NCBI GenBank assembly: GCA_016462645.1
Contig: JAEMSX010000001.1
Coordinates: 127,999 to 191,998, forward strand
DNA from: Thermoleophilaceae bacterium
Lineage (GTDB): Bacteria > Actinomycetota > Thermoleophilia > Solirubrobacterales > JACPNS01
Direction of reading: 5' to 3'
Length of the DNA stretch: 64,000 bases
Shown here: positions 9,524 to 18,586 of the stretch, in pieces
Position numbering within the stretch: position 1 is the stretch's first letter
Layout of the letters: every line of letters starts with the position of its first letter
Made by a program: the position numbers and the translations under genes
The notes under the pieces: generated by a model
Databases searched by the model: none
What the model was told of the DNA's origin: nothing
The model's input: only the letters and a program-made list of their open reading frames with translations

Positions 9524-12454
9524 ATGATGAACCCAACCGAAATGGCCACCCGTGGTCACGTCAGCGCCGCAAGCGGCGCAACCAACCTGAACGGCCATGG
9601 CCGCGGTCTGAAGATCACGCGCCGCTACACCGAAGCCGGTGTCCACCCCTTTGACGCAATCGAGTGGGAGATCCGCGACGCTGTCATCGGTAACCCCGAG
9701 AAGCCTGCCTTCGAGCAGCGCGGTGTCGAGTTCCCCAAGTCCTGGTCGCAGAACGCCACCAACATCGTCGCCCAGAAGTACTTCCGCGGCAAGCTCGGCA
9801 CTCCCGAGCGCGAGAACTCCGTCAAGCAGATGATCTCCCGCGTGTCGGGCACGATCGCCGGCTGGGGCCGCGAGCTTGGTTATTTCGCCTCTGAAGAAGA
9901 CGGCAACGCATTCGAAGACGAGCTGACGCACATCCTCCTCCACCAGATTGCTGCGTTCAACTCGCCGGTGTGGTTCAACGTCGGATTCGAAGAGCGTCCG
10001 CAGTGCTCAGCCTGCTTCATCCTCTCCGTTCAGGACACGATGGAGTCGATCCTCGACTGGAACACGCAGGAAGGCCAGATCTTCCGCGGCGGCTCGGGTT
10101 CAGGAATCAACCTCTCCAACATCCGCGGCTCGATGGAGCACCTGGGCAAGGGCGGCACCGCTTCGGGTCCGGTCAGCTTCATGCGCGGCACCGACGCCTG
10201 GGCCGGCACGATCAAGTCCGGCGGCAAGACCCGCCGCGCGGCCAAGATGGTCGTCCTGGACATCGATCACCCCGACATCAAGGACTTCATCTGGTGCAAG
10301 GCCAAGGAAGAAGACAAGGCTGCTGCCTTGCGCGACGCCGGCTTCGACATGTCGATCGACGGCGACGGCTTCACCTCGATCCAGTACCAGAACGCCAACA
10401 ACTCAGTCCGCGTCTCGGACGAGTTCATGGAGGCGGTCGCCAATGACGGAATGTGGGCCACCAAGTCCCGCGTGACCGGCGAAGTCGTCGAGGAGATGCC
10501 TGCCCGCGAGCTGATGCAGGACCTCGCGGAAGCCGCATGGCGCTGCGCGGACCCGGGCATCCAGTACGACACGATCATCAACAAGTGGCACACCTCGCCG
10601 GCGTCCGGGCGCATCAACGCGTCCAACCCGTGCTCCGAGTACATGCACGTCGATGACTCGGCCTGCAACCTCGCGTCGCTGAACCTGATGAAGTTCCGCC
10701 GCGCCGACGGCACCTTCGACACGCCGCAGTACGAGCACGCGATCGACATCGTGCTGCTCGCCCAGGAGATCGTCGTCGGACCGTCGAGCTACCCGACCGA
10801 GAAGATCGGCAAGAACGCCCGCGCGTTCCGTCAGCTCGGTCTTGGCTACGCGAACCTCGGCGCTCTGCTGATGAGCAACGGACTCGCTTACGACTCCGAC
10901 CGGGGCCGCGCCGACGCTGCCGCGATCACCGCTCTGATGACCGGTCGCGCCTACCGCCAGTCAGCACTGATCGCCGAGGCGATCGGCGTGCACGAGGCAT
11001 ACCCGCCCAACGCCGACGCTCAGCTGAACGTGATGCAGATGCACCGAGAAGCTGCTTACGAGATCCCTGACGAAGCCCTTGAGGACGCGCCGCTCCTGGA
11101 AGCCGCGCGTCGCTCATGGGACGAAGCAGTCCAGCTCGGCGCAGAGCACGGCTACCGCAACGCCCAGGCCACGGTGCTCGCACCGACCGGCACGATCTCC
11201 TTCCTGATGGACTGCGACACGACCGGCATCGAGCCGGACTTCTCGCTGGTCAAGTTCAAGGAGCTCGTCGGCGGCGGCAACATGACGATCGTCAACCAGA
11301 CGGTGCCGCTCGCGCTGGAGACCCTGGGTTACGACTCAGCGGTGATCGACCAGATCGTCGCCTACATCGCTGAGAACAACACCATCGTCGAGGCACCGGG
11401 CCTGAAGGACGAGCACCTCGACGTGTTCGACGTGGCCGTCGGTGAGCGCGCGATCAGCCACATGGGTCACATCAAGATGATGGCCGCGGCTCAGCCGTTC
11501 CTCTCGGGCGCGATCAGCAAGACGGTCAACATGCCCAACACGGCAACGATCGAGGACATCGCCGAGGCCTACATCGAGGGCTGGAACCACGGCCTCAAGG
11601 CGCTCGCGATCTACCGCGACGGATCGAAGACCGCGCAGGCGCTTCGCACCGACGCCCAGGAAGGCGCCGACGCCGAGGGCAACGTCGTGATGAGCGAGGA
11701 AGAGTTCGAGAAGGCGCTCGAGGGTGCGCGTGCAGAGGGTGCTGTCGAAGCAGGCAAGATCCCGCACCGTCGCCGCATGCCGGTCGAGCGTCAGTCGCTC
11801 ACCCACAAGTTCTCGATCGCCGGACACGAGGGCTACATCACCGCCGGTCAGTACGACGACGGAACCCCGGGCGAGATCTTCCTCACCGACATCGGCAAGG
11901 AAGGCTCGACGCTCCGCGGAATGATGAACGCGTTCGCCACGTCGATCTCGGTCGGCCTGCAGTACGGCGTCCCGCTCGAGACATTCGTCGACAAGTTCTC
12001 GTACATGCGCTTCGAGCCCGAAGGCATGACCAAGAACAAGGAGATCCCGTTCGCCAAGTCGATGCCCGACTACATCATGCGCTGGCTCGCATCGCGTTAC
12101 TGCGATGAGGACCTCCAGGAGGAGCTCGGCATCATGACCGACGCTGTCCGCGCGAAGAAGACGGCTGAAGAGGCCGGAATCGATCTTCGTGGCGACACTG
12201 CTGGACCTGTTGCTCCGACCAACGGAAATGGAAATGGGAACGGCAACGGCGCAACCGCCAAGGCTCCGGAGGTCACGAAGATCGAGACCAAGCCTGCAGC
12301 CGAAGCAATCGTCGTCGATCAGCCCACCGCGGCCCCGGCGCGCCTGTCCGGCCTGGACCTCGGTCCGGCCTGCGGTCAGTGCGGCGGAATGATGCAGCGC
12401 ACCGGTTCTTGCTACACCTGCTCGAGTTGCGGCAACAACACTGGTTGCGGCTGA
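9524..12454 (+). CDS. nrdJ: Vitamin B12-dependent (class II) ribonucleotide reductase
   Basis: 977 aa from ATG 9524 with GGAGGAGG Shine-Dalgarno; FNSPVWFNVGF, NPCSE, C-terminal Cys motif CGQCGGMMQRTGSCYTCSSCG. Confidence 0.93.
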   Translation: MMNPTEMATRGHVSAASGATNLNGHGRGLKITRRYTEAGVHPFDAIEWEIRDAVIGNPEKPAFEQRGVEFPKSWSQNATNIVAQKYFRGKLGTPERENSVKQMISRVSGTIAGWGRELGYFASEEDGNAFEDELTHILLHQIAAFNSPVWFNVGFEERPQCSACFILSVQDTMESILDWNTQEGQIFRGGSGSGINLSNIRGSMEHLGKGGTASGPVSFMRGTDAWAGTIKSGGKTRRAAKMVVLDIDHPDIKDFIWCKAKEEDKAAALRDAGFDMSIDGDGFTSIQYQNANNSVRVSDEFMEAVANDGMWATKSRVTGEVVEEMPARELMQDLAEAAWRCADPGIQYDTIINKWHTSPASGRINASNPCSEYMHVDDSACNLASLNLMKFRRADGTFDTPQYEHAIDIVLLAQEIVVGPSSYPTEKIGKNARAFRQLGLGYANLGALLMSNGLAYDSDRGRADAAAITALMTGRAYRQSALIAEAIGVHEAYPPNADAQLNVMQMHREAAYEIPDEALEDAPLLEAARRSWDEAVQLGAEHGYRNAQATVLAPTGTISFLMDCDTTGIEPDFSLVKFKELVGGGNMTIVNQTVPLALETLGYDSAVIDQIVAYIAENNTIVEAPGLKDEHLDVFDVAVGERAISHMGHIKMMAAAQPFLSGAISKTVNMPNTATIEDIAEAYIEGWNHGLKALAIYRDGSKTAQALRTDAQEGADAEGNVVMSEEEFEKALEGARAEGAVEAGKIPHRRRMPVERQSLTHKFSIAGHEGYITAGQYDDGTPGEIFLTDIGKEGSTLRGMMNAFATSISVGLQYGVPLETFVDKFSYMRFEPEGMTKNKEIPFAKSMPDYIMRWLASRYCDEDLQEELGIMTDAVRAKKTAEEAGIDLRGDTAGPVAPTNGNGNGNGNGATAKAPEVTKIETKPAAEAIVVDQPTAAPARLSGLDLGPACGQCGGMMQRTGSCYTCSSCGNNTGCG

Positions 12455-12479
12455 TCCTCAGCGGCAGACCCGAAGTCTG

Positions 12480-12519
12480 AAAAAGGCGCCCTCTGTCAGC
12501 TGACCGGGGGCGCCTTTTT
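12480..12519 (+). terminator. Rho-independent terminator of nrdJ
   Basis: AAAAAGGCGCCC...GGGCGCCTTTTT. Confidence 0.9.
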
Positions 12520-12619
12520 CGTTGCCGCATCAGGTGTTTGGGCGTACACGGCGAAATTCCACCAACAGGCGCTCAAGGCGCTGGCGTCAGCCTGCCGATC
12601 TTCCACCTGAACCCCCCGA

Positions 12620-14815
12620 ATGAATTCCTCCGCATCTCCGCAGTCCTCACGTCGCGTAGACCCTTGGCTCGTCGCGATCGTGCTGGTTTCTGCGGCCGCC
12701 GGCGCGCTGACCGTGGCGCGGGCGCGCAACTGGGGCCTGATGACCGACGAACTGCTCTACACGGGCATGGCGCGGTCGATCGCCCACTCGGTCATCCCGT
12801 TGCCGCAGGTACGCGGCGAGTCGGTCCCGGTCAACCAGGTGCTCTTCCCGACGCTGATCGCGCCGATCGTCGGGTCGATCTCGATGCCGGCCGCGTATCC
12901 CGTGATCGCCGCACTGAACGCGATCGTCATCGCCACCGCCGCGATCCCCGTCTACCTCCTCACCAACTTCGTGACCGCCAACCGCACGGCCGCGCGCTGG
13001 GTCGCCGCCTGCACAGTGGCGACGCCGTGGATCGCATTCGCCTCCAAGGCCATCCCCGACCCGCTCGCCTACGTCGCGGTGCTCTGGACCGCCTACGCGA
13101 TGGTCCGAACCGCCGCCAGCAGGCCAAAACCGCTCAAGGGCGATCTGCTCGTGCTCCTGGCGATCGCGCTCAGTTACCTCGCGCGCAACCAGTTCATTCT
13201 GCTCGTCGGTGTCTGGGTCGGCGTGGTCGTGTTCTCGCGCGTCGCGGAAACGCTCGCCGAGCTCTCCTGGCGCGACCTCCCCAAGCGACTGCTCGCCCTG
13301 CTCAAGGACCGCCCGCTTCCGTTCGTCACCTTCGTCGTCGTGATCCTGGTCGTGAAGCTCCAGCCAAGCTGGCTGCTCGGGATCTACACCGTCACCACCG
13401 ACGGCACCCGCGGCGGCTCGGCGCCGAGCGGAATCGTCCACGCCTTCTTCAACCACGCCAGCATCGTCGCGCTCGGCGTGGCCGGTCTTCCGCTGATCCT
13501 CGGCCTCCCGTGGCTCGTCGTCGCGCTCGCCCGCGTGAAGGACCGGGTGCAGAACGACGCGGCAGTCGTGATCCTGCTGCTCTCCTGCGCGGTCCTCTAC
13601 GTCGGCGCGAGCTTCGATCTGCGCTTCGCGCCGTCCGATCAGGTGATCGAGCGCTATGTCTTCTACATCGCGCCGCTGCTGCTGGTCGCGATGGCCGCGT
13701 TCTTCAGCAAGCCGCCCAAGAGCGCAGTCGCTTTCCTGGTGCCCGCGATTGCCGGGCTGCTGTTGCTCAACGTCAGCCAGCCCTACGGACTCGACTCGCC
13801 GCTCGGCTTCGTCGTCAACTCCGGCATCGCCCCCACACAGATCACGTTCGTCGCCTGGCAGAACGTCGCGGACGCGATCGGCACATCGATCTTCGGGATC
13901 GTCGCCGTGCTGATGATCGTGTTGGCGGGCGCGGTGTGGTGGCTGCTCGGCTCGGGCCACGAGTCGATCGCGCGTAACGGGTCGTTCGCGCTGCTGCTGG
14001 TCGTGTTGCTCGCGTCGTCGGCCTACACGGTGCCGAAGATCGTCGACACTCAGAACGACGCGGTCGATTCCGCGTTCGGAGATCGCAGCAACGACGAGAA
14101 GGCCTGGTTGGACCGGCTCGTCGGCGACTCGACCGCATCGCTTGTCTTCACGCGACGCGTCGACGTGAACGAGCAGTCGGGGAGCGAGTCCAGATCGGCC
14201 GCCCCCAACCCGGGAGCTTCCGAGCGCGCAATCGATCTCGCCTTCTGGAACGGTTCGATCAGCGCGGTCTACGTGCCCGTCGGGGGCAACCCTCGCGCCT
14301 ACTCACCGCTCCCCGGCGCGGCCTGGACGATGAAGCCCGACTGGGAGACGGGTGCGCTCAACCGCCGGCCCGAGGACAAGTCACGCGTTCTCGCACAGGC
14401 CGAATCCAATCCGTTCTTCGCGCCTCAGCACGCCGGCGAGCCGGCCTTGGACTCCGGCTATCTCGTCTACGCCACCGGCGCGAAGGCGACCGCCGCCTGG
14501 GCAACCAGGGGCCTGACCCTGAACGGCTGGGTGCCGCCGGAAGGTGCGACGCTGCGCGTCTGGGCGCCGAGGGACGCGACCGGGACCTCGGCGGTGGCGA
14601 TCGATCTCTGGATCGCAACGAACGGTCGGTCGGCGGGGCTCGATGGATTCAAGGTCGCCGGCGCGCAGGACCTCAAGACCGTTCGCGAAGGCGATCAGGC
14701 CCGTTACGCGTGGGACGCCAGGATCCCCGCGGGCGGGCACGTCGACTTCAGGCTGATCCCCGGGGCCGGCAGCGCCCACGTGGAGAAGATCAGCGGTAGG
14801 TCCCCTCCGGGTTAG
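12620..14815 (+). CDS. Large membrane protein, glycosyltransferase 39/GT-C-like
   Basis: 731 aa, many TM segments then soluble C-terminal domain. Confidence 0.6.
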   Translation: MNSSASPQSSRRVDPWLVAIVLVSAAAGALTVARARNWGLMTDELLYTGMARSIAHSVIPLPQVRGESVPVNQVLFPTLIAPIVGSISMPAAYPVIAALNAIVIATAAIPVYLLTNFVTANRTAARWVAACTVATPWIAFASKAIPDPLAYVAVLWTAYAMVRTAASRPKPLKGDLLVLLAIALSYLARNQFILLVGVWVGVVVFSRVAETLAELSWRDLPKRLLALLKDRPLPFVTFVVVILVVKLQPSWLLGIYTVTTDGTRGGSAPSGIVHAFFNHASIVALGVAGLPLILGLPWLVVALARVKDRVQNDAAVVILLLSCAVLYVGASFDLRFAPSDQVIERYVFYIAPLLLVAMAAFFSKPPKSAVAFLVPAIAGLLLLNVSQPYGLDSPLGFVVNSGIAPTQITFVAWQNVADAIGTSIFGIVAVLMIVLAGAVWWLLGSGHESIARNGSFALLLVVLLASSAYTVPKIVDTQNDAVDSAFGDRSNDEKAWLDRLVGDSTASLVFTRRVDVNEQSGSESRSAAPNPGASERAIDLAFWNGSISAVYVPVGGNPRAYSPLPGAAWTMKPDWETGALNRRPEDKSRVLAQAESNPFFAPQHAGEPALDSGYLVYATGAKATAAWATRGLTLNGWVPPEGATLRVWAPRDATGTSAVAIDLWIATNGRSAGLDGFKVAGAQDLKTVREGDQARYAWDARIPAGGHVDFRLIPGAGSAHVEKISGRSPPG

Positions 14816-15740
14816 CCATGAAAACACCGCTCACGTTCACGCGTCCGGCGTGTGAGCATCCGCTCGCGCCCATCTTCAGCTGCTCATCCGACGGCGGGTT
14901 CAGCACCATCAGCTCCGGCAGCGTGACCATCGTCAGACCGCTCTTGCGGATCGCCGGGATGATCTTGCGCTTCAGGGCCTCGATCGTCGCGGTCGGGCCG
15001 TCGTGGAAGAGGATGTTCGCGCCAGGTCCGAGCCCGTCGATTGCGTTCTTCGCGATCGTCTGCCAGGGCTTCGCCAGACCATCCTGGGAGTCGGCGCTCC
15101 AGAGCATCTCGGCGTATCCGAGTTTGCGCGTCGTGTTCTCGGTGGCAGGATTGCGCGCGCCGTAGGGCGGGCGCATGAACATGTTGTCCTGGTCGACCTG
15201 AGTCTTGAAGACTTCCTGCGTGTCGTTGAGCTGAGCCTTCAGGTCGGACGTGCTGAGCGTCGTGTAGTCCGAGTGGTCCCAGGAGTGGTTGCCGATCGGG
15301 CCGTATGCGGCGTGCAGCTTGAGTCCGGGGACATCAGCCTGGGCGTTCTTGCCGAGATCGAAGAACGTCGCGGGGATGCCCTCCTCCTTGAGCAGCTTGA
15401 CCAGCTGGGGCGTCGTGGCCGAGGGGCCGTCGTCAAAGCTGAGCGCGGCGTACTTCTTCGTTCCGGCGCAGAAGACCGGCAGCTTCGACTTGACGATGCG
15501 CTTCATGGCGGCCTTCTGCTCGCTCGGCGAGATGTAGATCGCCTCAGAGTTGGCGATATCCAGCGCCATTGCGGTGGGAACGGTCGAAACCTCGATCAGT
15601 GGCCGTTCGACATCTGTGTGCGCCGAAGACGTCGCCATCGCGAAAACCATCGAAAGCAGCACAAAACCCCCGCAAACCAGCACCGCTAAGCGGAGTTTGG
15701 GGTTGGGCCTACGACGTTTGTCCATCTTCCTTGCAGCCAC
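14790..15740 (-). CDS. Polysaccharide deacetylase (NodB homology)
   Basis: ALSFDDGPSATTPQLVKLL, GNHSWDHSDY, MRPPYGARN. Confidence 0.9.
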   Translation of the reverse strand: MAARKMDKRRRPNPKLRLAVLVCGGFVLLSMVFAMATSSAHTDVERPLIEVSTVPTAMALDIANSEAIYISPSEQKAAMKRIVKSKLPVFCAGTKKYAALSFDDGPSATTPQLVKLLKEEGIPATFFDLGKNAQADVPGLKLHAAYGPIGNHSWDHSDYTTLSTSDLKAQLNDTQEVFKTQVDQDNMFMRPPYGARNPATENTTRKLGYAEMLWSADSQDGLAKPWQTIAKNAIDGLGPGANILFHDGPTATIEALKRKIIPAIRKSGLTMVTLPELMVLNPPSDEQLKMGASGCSHAGRVNVSGVFMANPEGTYR

Positions 15741-15880
15741 GCAACATCGATCCTACGTTGATCTTGACCGAGATTAGGGCAACGATCCCAGGCACATGCC
15801 GACAGGGAGTATGCATCCTGATCAAGGTCAGACATCCTGATCGGATGTATCGCGAACTTCTAGCCCCCGTTCTCTGAGCT

Positions 15881-16152
15881 GCTCGGGAGCTGGAACGCCA
15901 GTCCCGACTGCGGAGGCCGGGACAGGCGGGAAGAGCCCACCCAGGTGGGCTCTTTCTCGTTAAGGGACGATCGGGAGCTGGGCTGCGCCGGATCCCCGAC
16001 TGCGGAGGCCGGGACAGGCGGGAAGAGCCCACCCAGGTGGGCTCTTTCTCGTTAAGGGACGATCGGGAGCTGGGCTGCGCCGGATCCCCGACTGCGGAGG
16101 CCGGGACAGGCGGGAAGAGCCCACCCAGGTGGGCTCTTTCTCGTTAAGGGAC
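15881..16152 (+). repeat. Three tandem ~92 bp repeats, each ending in GAGCCCACC-CA-GGTGGGCTCTTTCTCG hairpin
   Basis: Copy 1 15881-15968 (5' part diverged, 4 nt shorter); copies 2 (15969-16060) and 3 (16061-16152) identical. Confidence 0.95.
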
Positions 16153-16171
16153 GAGTCAGCCCTCTGTACGC

Positions 16172-16594
16172 CTAGCCCTCGACCGGCACCACGCGGGGCT
16201 GACCCTCGCGGTGGCTTCCGTCACGACCGACGTAACCGCCCGCAGACCCGAAGACGATGTACGTCGCCTCGGTATCCCCGACATTCGCCACACTGCGCTG
16301 CGTCGCGGCTTCAACACGGATCACTCCGCCAGGTCCAAGCGTGACCGACTCCTCGTCGTTCTCGCCCATCGTGAAGCGCAGCGTGCCTTCATGCACGAAA
16401 TAGACCTCTTCCTGACGCTCATGCCAGTGCGCACCGGTTCCGACCTTCGCCGGAAGCACGATCGCGTTCACGCCCATCTCGGTCACGCCGAGCTCCGTGC
16501 GCACCTTGCGAAAGCCCGGACCTTCGCCCATGCCGTCGAGATTGCCGGCCTTCCAGCCCTTGCCCTCGGTCACTTCAACCTGAAGATCGCTCAT
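16172..16594 (-). CDS. Cupin domain protein
   Basis: 140 aa, GTGAHWHERQEEVYFVHEGTLRFTMG. Confidence 0.85.
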   Translation of the reverse strand: MSDLQVEVTEGKGWKAGNLDGMGEGPGFRKVRTELGVTEMGVNAIVLPAKVGTGAHWHERQEEVYFVHEGTLRFTMGENDEESVTLGPGGVIRVEAATQRSVANVGDTEATYIVFGSAGGYVGRDGSHREGQPRVVPVEG

Positions 16595-16638
16595 TTCTTC
16601 CCCTGATCAATGATCCGCTGGCTACAGTCGCCAGCTCT

Positions 16639-17634
16639 GTGGATGTCAAGTCTGTCACGGTCGCAGTACCGGTGCTCAACGGCGGTGAGCGCTTTCGTGA
16701 GTTGCTCAGCGCGCTCGCGGGGCAACGCAATGCCAAAGGCGTCGAGTACGAACTCCTGATCGTCGATTCAGGCTCGACCGACGGTTCGGTCGAAGCCGCG
16801 CGCGAAGCCGGCGCGCGCGTGATCGAGATCGACAAGTCCACCTTCCAGCACGGTCGCACTCGCAACATGGCGGTGGCCGAGGCCAAGGGAGAGGTCGTCG
16901 CGCTGCTGACCGACGACTCGGTTCCGGCCAGTGACAGCTGGCTCGACTCGATCGTCGAGGGCTTCGCGGTTGCCGACGATGTGGCGCTCGTCTGGGGTCC
17001 GCAGTTCACGCTGCCCGATCACCCCCACTACGTGCGGCGCGAACAGGACGAGCACTTCGCGCTCTGGGGCAAGGACGATCGCATCGAGATCCAGCGCATC
17101 GGCGAGGGCGCCGAGGGGCTGGCCGAGTACGAGGCGAACCAGGGCTTCTTCGCCTACTTCTCCGACGCAAACGGAGCGGTCGCCAAGTGGGCCTGGAAGG
17201 ACCACCCGTACCGCGAGGTTCCCTACGCCGAAGATCAGCTGATCGCGCGCGAGATGCTCGAAGCCGGCTTCGCCAAGGTGTTCCACGCCGGCGCCGCGGT
17301 CGAGCACTCGCACAACTTCGGCGTGATCGGCTCGATGAAGCGATCGTTCGACGACTACCGCGGGCTGCTTGAGGTGCTGGGTTTCCGGTCCTCGATCGGC
17401 GTGCGCTCGGGAGCGCGTGCCGTGATCGGCCTGACCAGGCGCGACCGCGCGCTGCTCCGATTTGAAGGCGCGCACGGCAGCGCGCTGCTGCTCGGCACGC
17501 TCACCAGCCTGCGCCATCACACGCTGCGCATCATCGCCGAGTTCCTGGCCGCGCGCGCCGACCGACTGCCGGACTGGCTCACGCGACGGCTCTCGAAGGA
17601 AGGCCGTCCGGGCGTCAACCCCGTATCGCTCTGA
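16639..17634 (+). CDS. Family 2 glycosyltransferase (rhamnosyltransferase-like)
   Basis: VTVAVPVLNGG...LLIVDSGSTDGS...HGRTRNMAV. Confidence 0.85.
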   Translation: MDVKSVTVAVPVLNGGERFRELLSALAGQRNAKGVEYELLIVDSGSTDGSVEAAREAGARVIEIDKSTFQHGRTRNMAVAEAKGEVVALLTDDSVPASDSWLDSIVEGFAVADDVALVWGPQFTLPDHPHYVRREQDEHFALWGKDDRIEIQRIGEGAEGLAEYEANQGFFAYFSDANGAVAKWAWKDHPYREVPYAEDQLIAREMLEAGFAKVFHAGAAVEHSHNFGVIGSMKRSFDDYRGLLEVLGFRSSIGVRSGARAVIGLTRRDRALLRFEGAHGSALLLGTLTSLRHHTLRIIAEFLAARADRLPDWLTRRLSKEGRPGVNPVSL

Positions 17635-17662
17635 CAGCGCACCCCGCTGGTAGGGTTTTTTC

Positions 17663-18577
17663 GTGGCCGAGGTAAGCGCAGAGGCGACCGAAACCGCCCC
17701 CCAGGAGGGCGCAGTTTTGAATGGGTCAAGTCCCGATCAGTCGCCCCCGGCGCCGCCCGCCCCGCCGGCAATCGCCGACGAGGCCGTGGCCGCAGCAGAG
17801 CGCATCGCCTTCCTCGCGCTCGCCAGCGAGCTCGCCCGCGGTCGCAACGTCCTCGTGATCGATGACGGAGCGAGCGCACTCGCCGGGATCGCCGCCCATC
17901 TCGACTCGACCGAGATCGGCGCGCTCGACACTCCGGCCGACGGCGCATACGACCTGGTCGTGGCCGATCTGATCGTGGCCGACGACGGCGCGGCCTTCGG
18001 CGTGCCGCAACTCGCGCGGATCGTCGGCGCTGAGGCCGGCGTCGCGCTGCTGCGCGTGCCCAACCGGCCAGAGTTCGCGCCCCTGCTGGACGCCTTCACC
18101 GCGACCTTCGCGCGCACCCTCACGCTGCGCCAGCACAACTGGGTCGCGTCCGCGCTGCTCGACGACGCAATGTTCGCCAACGACGACCCCTCGCGCGCGG
18201 TCGCCGCATCGGTGCGCAAGATGGCCGCAGCCCAGCCGGGCGATGAGCTCTATCAAGTAGTGATCGGCGCGCACGGCGCCTTCCCGGACTTCCGCCCGCA
18301 GCTCGCGATGACCCGCAGCGTCGTGTTGCGCGAGATGATCGCCGAGCTGCAGATCACGCGTGAGCGCGCCGAGGCCGAACTCGTCGACGCGAAGGCCGAG
18401 AACGTCGATCAGGCCGCCCGCATCCGTGAACTCGAGGAAGAACTCGCCTGGTACGACGAGCACAACCTCGCGGTTCGCGCCACTGTCGAGGCCAAGCCCT
18501 GGGCGATGAACCTGTTGTCGCTCTGGAGCTCGATCGTCTCGATCACCAGCCGCGCGCGCAACGTCCTGCGCGGATAG
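17663..18577 (+). CDS. Hypothetical protein: degenerate Rossmann/methyltransferase-like N-terminus plus coiled coil
   Basis: 304 aa; coiled coil REMIAELQITRERAEAELVDAKAENVDQAARIRELEEEL; TAGGGT 6 nt upstream of GTG. Confidence 0.65.
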   Translation: MAEVSAEATETAPQEGAVLNGSSPDQSPPAPPAPPAIADEAVAAAERIAFLALASELARGRNVLVIDDGASALAGIAAHLDSTEIGALDTPADGAYDLVVADLIVADDGAAFGVPQLARIVGAEAGVALLRVPNRPEFAPLLDAFTATFARTLTLRQHNWVASALLDDAMFANDDPSRAVAASVRKMAAAQPGDELYQVVIGAHGAFPDFRPQLAMTRSVVLREMIAELQITRERAEAELVDAKAENVDQAARIRELEEELAWYDEHNLAVRATVEAKPWAMNLLSLWSSIVSITSRARNVLRG

Positions 18578-18586
18578 GCGCTGCCG

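Noticed and set aside
12647-13960. 437-aa minus-strand ORF and similar long antisense ORFs (e.g. 19067-20506, 23356-24675, 58639-59793)
   Set aside because: All opposite convincing genes with low-complexity R/D/H/G composition.
15881-16152. CRISPR interpretation of the tandem repeats
   Set aside because: Units are contiguous ~92 bp copies with no unique spacers and no cas genes nearby.
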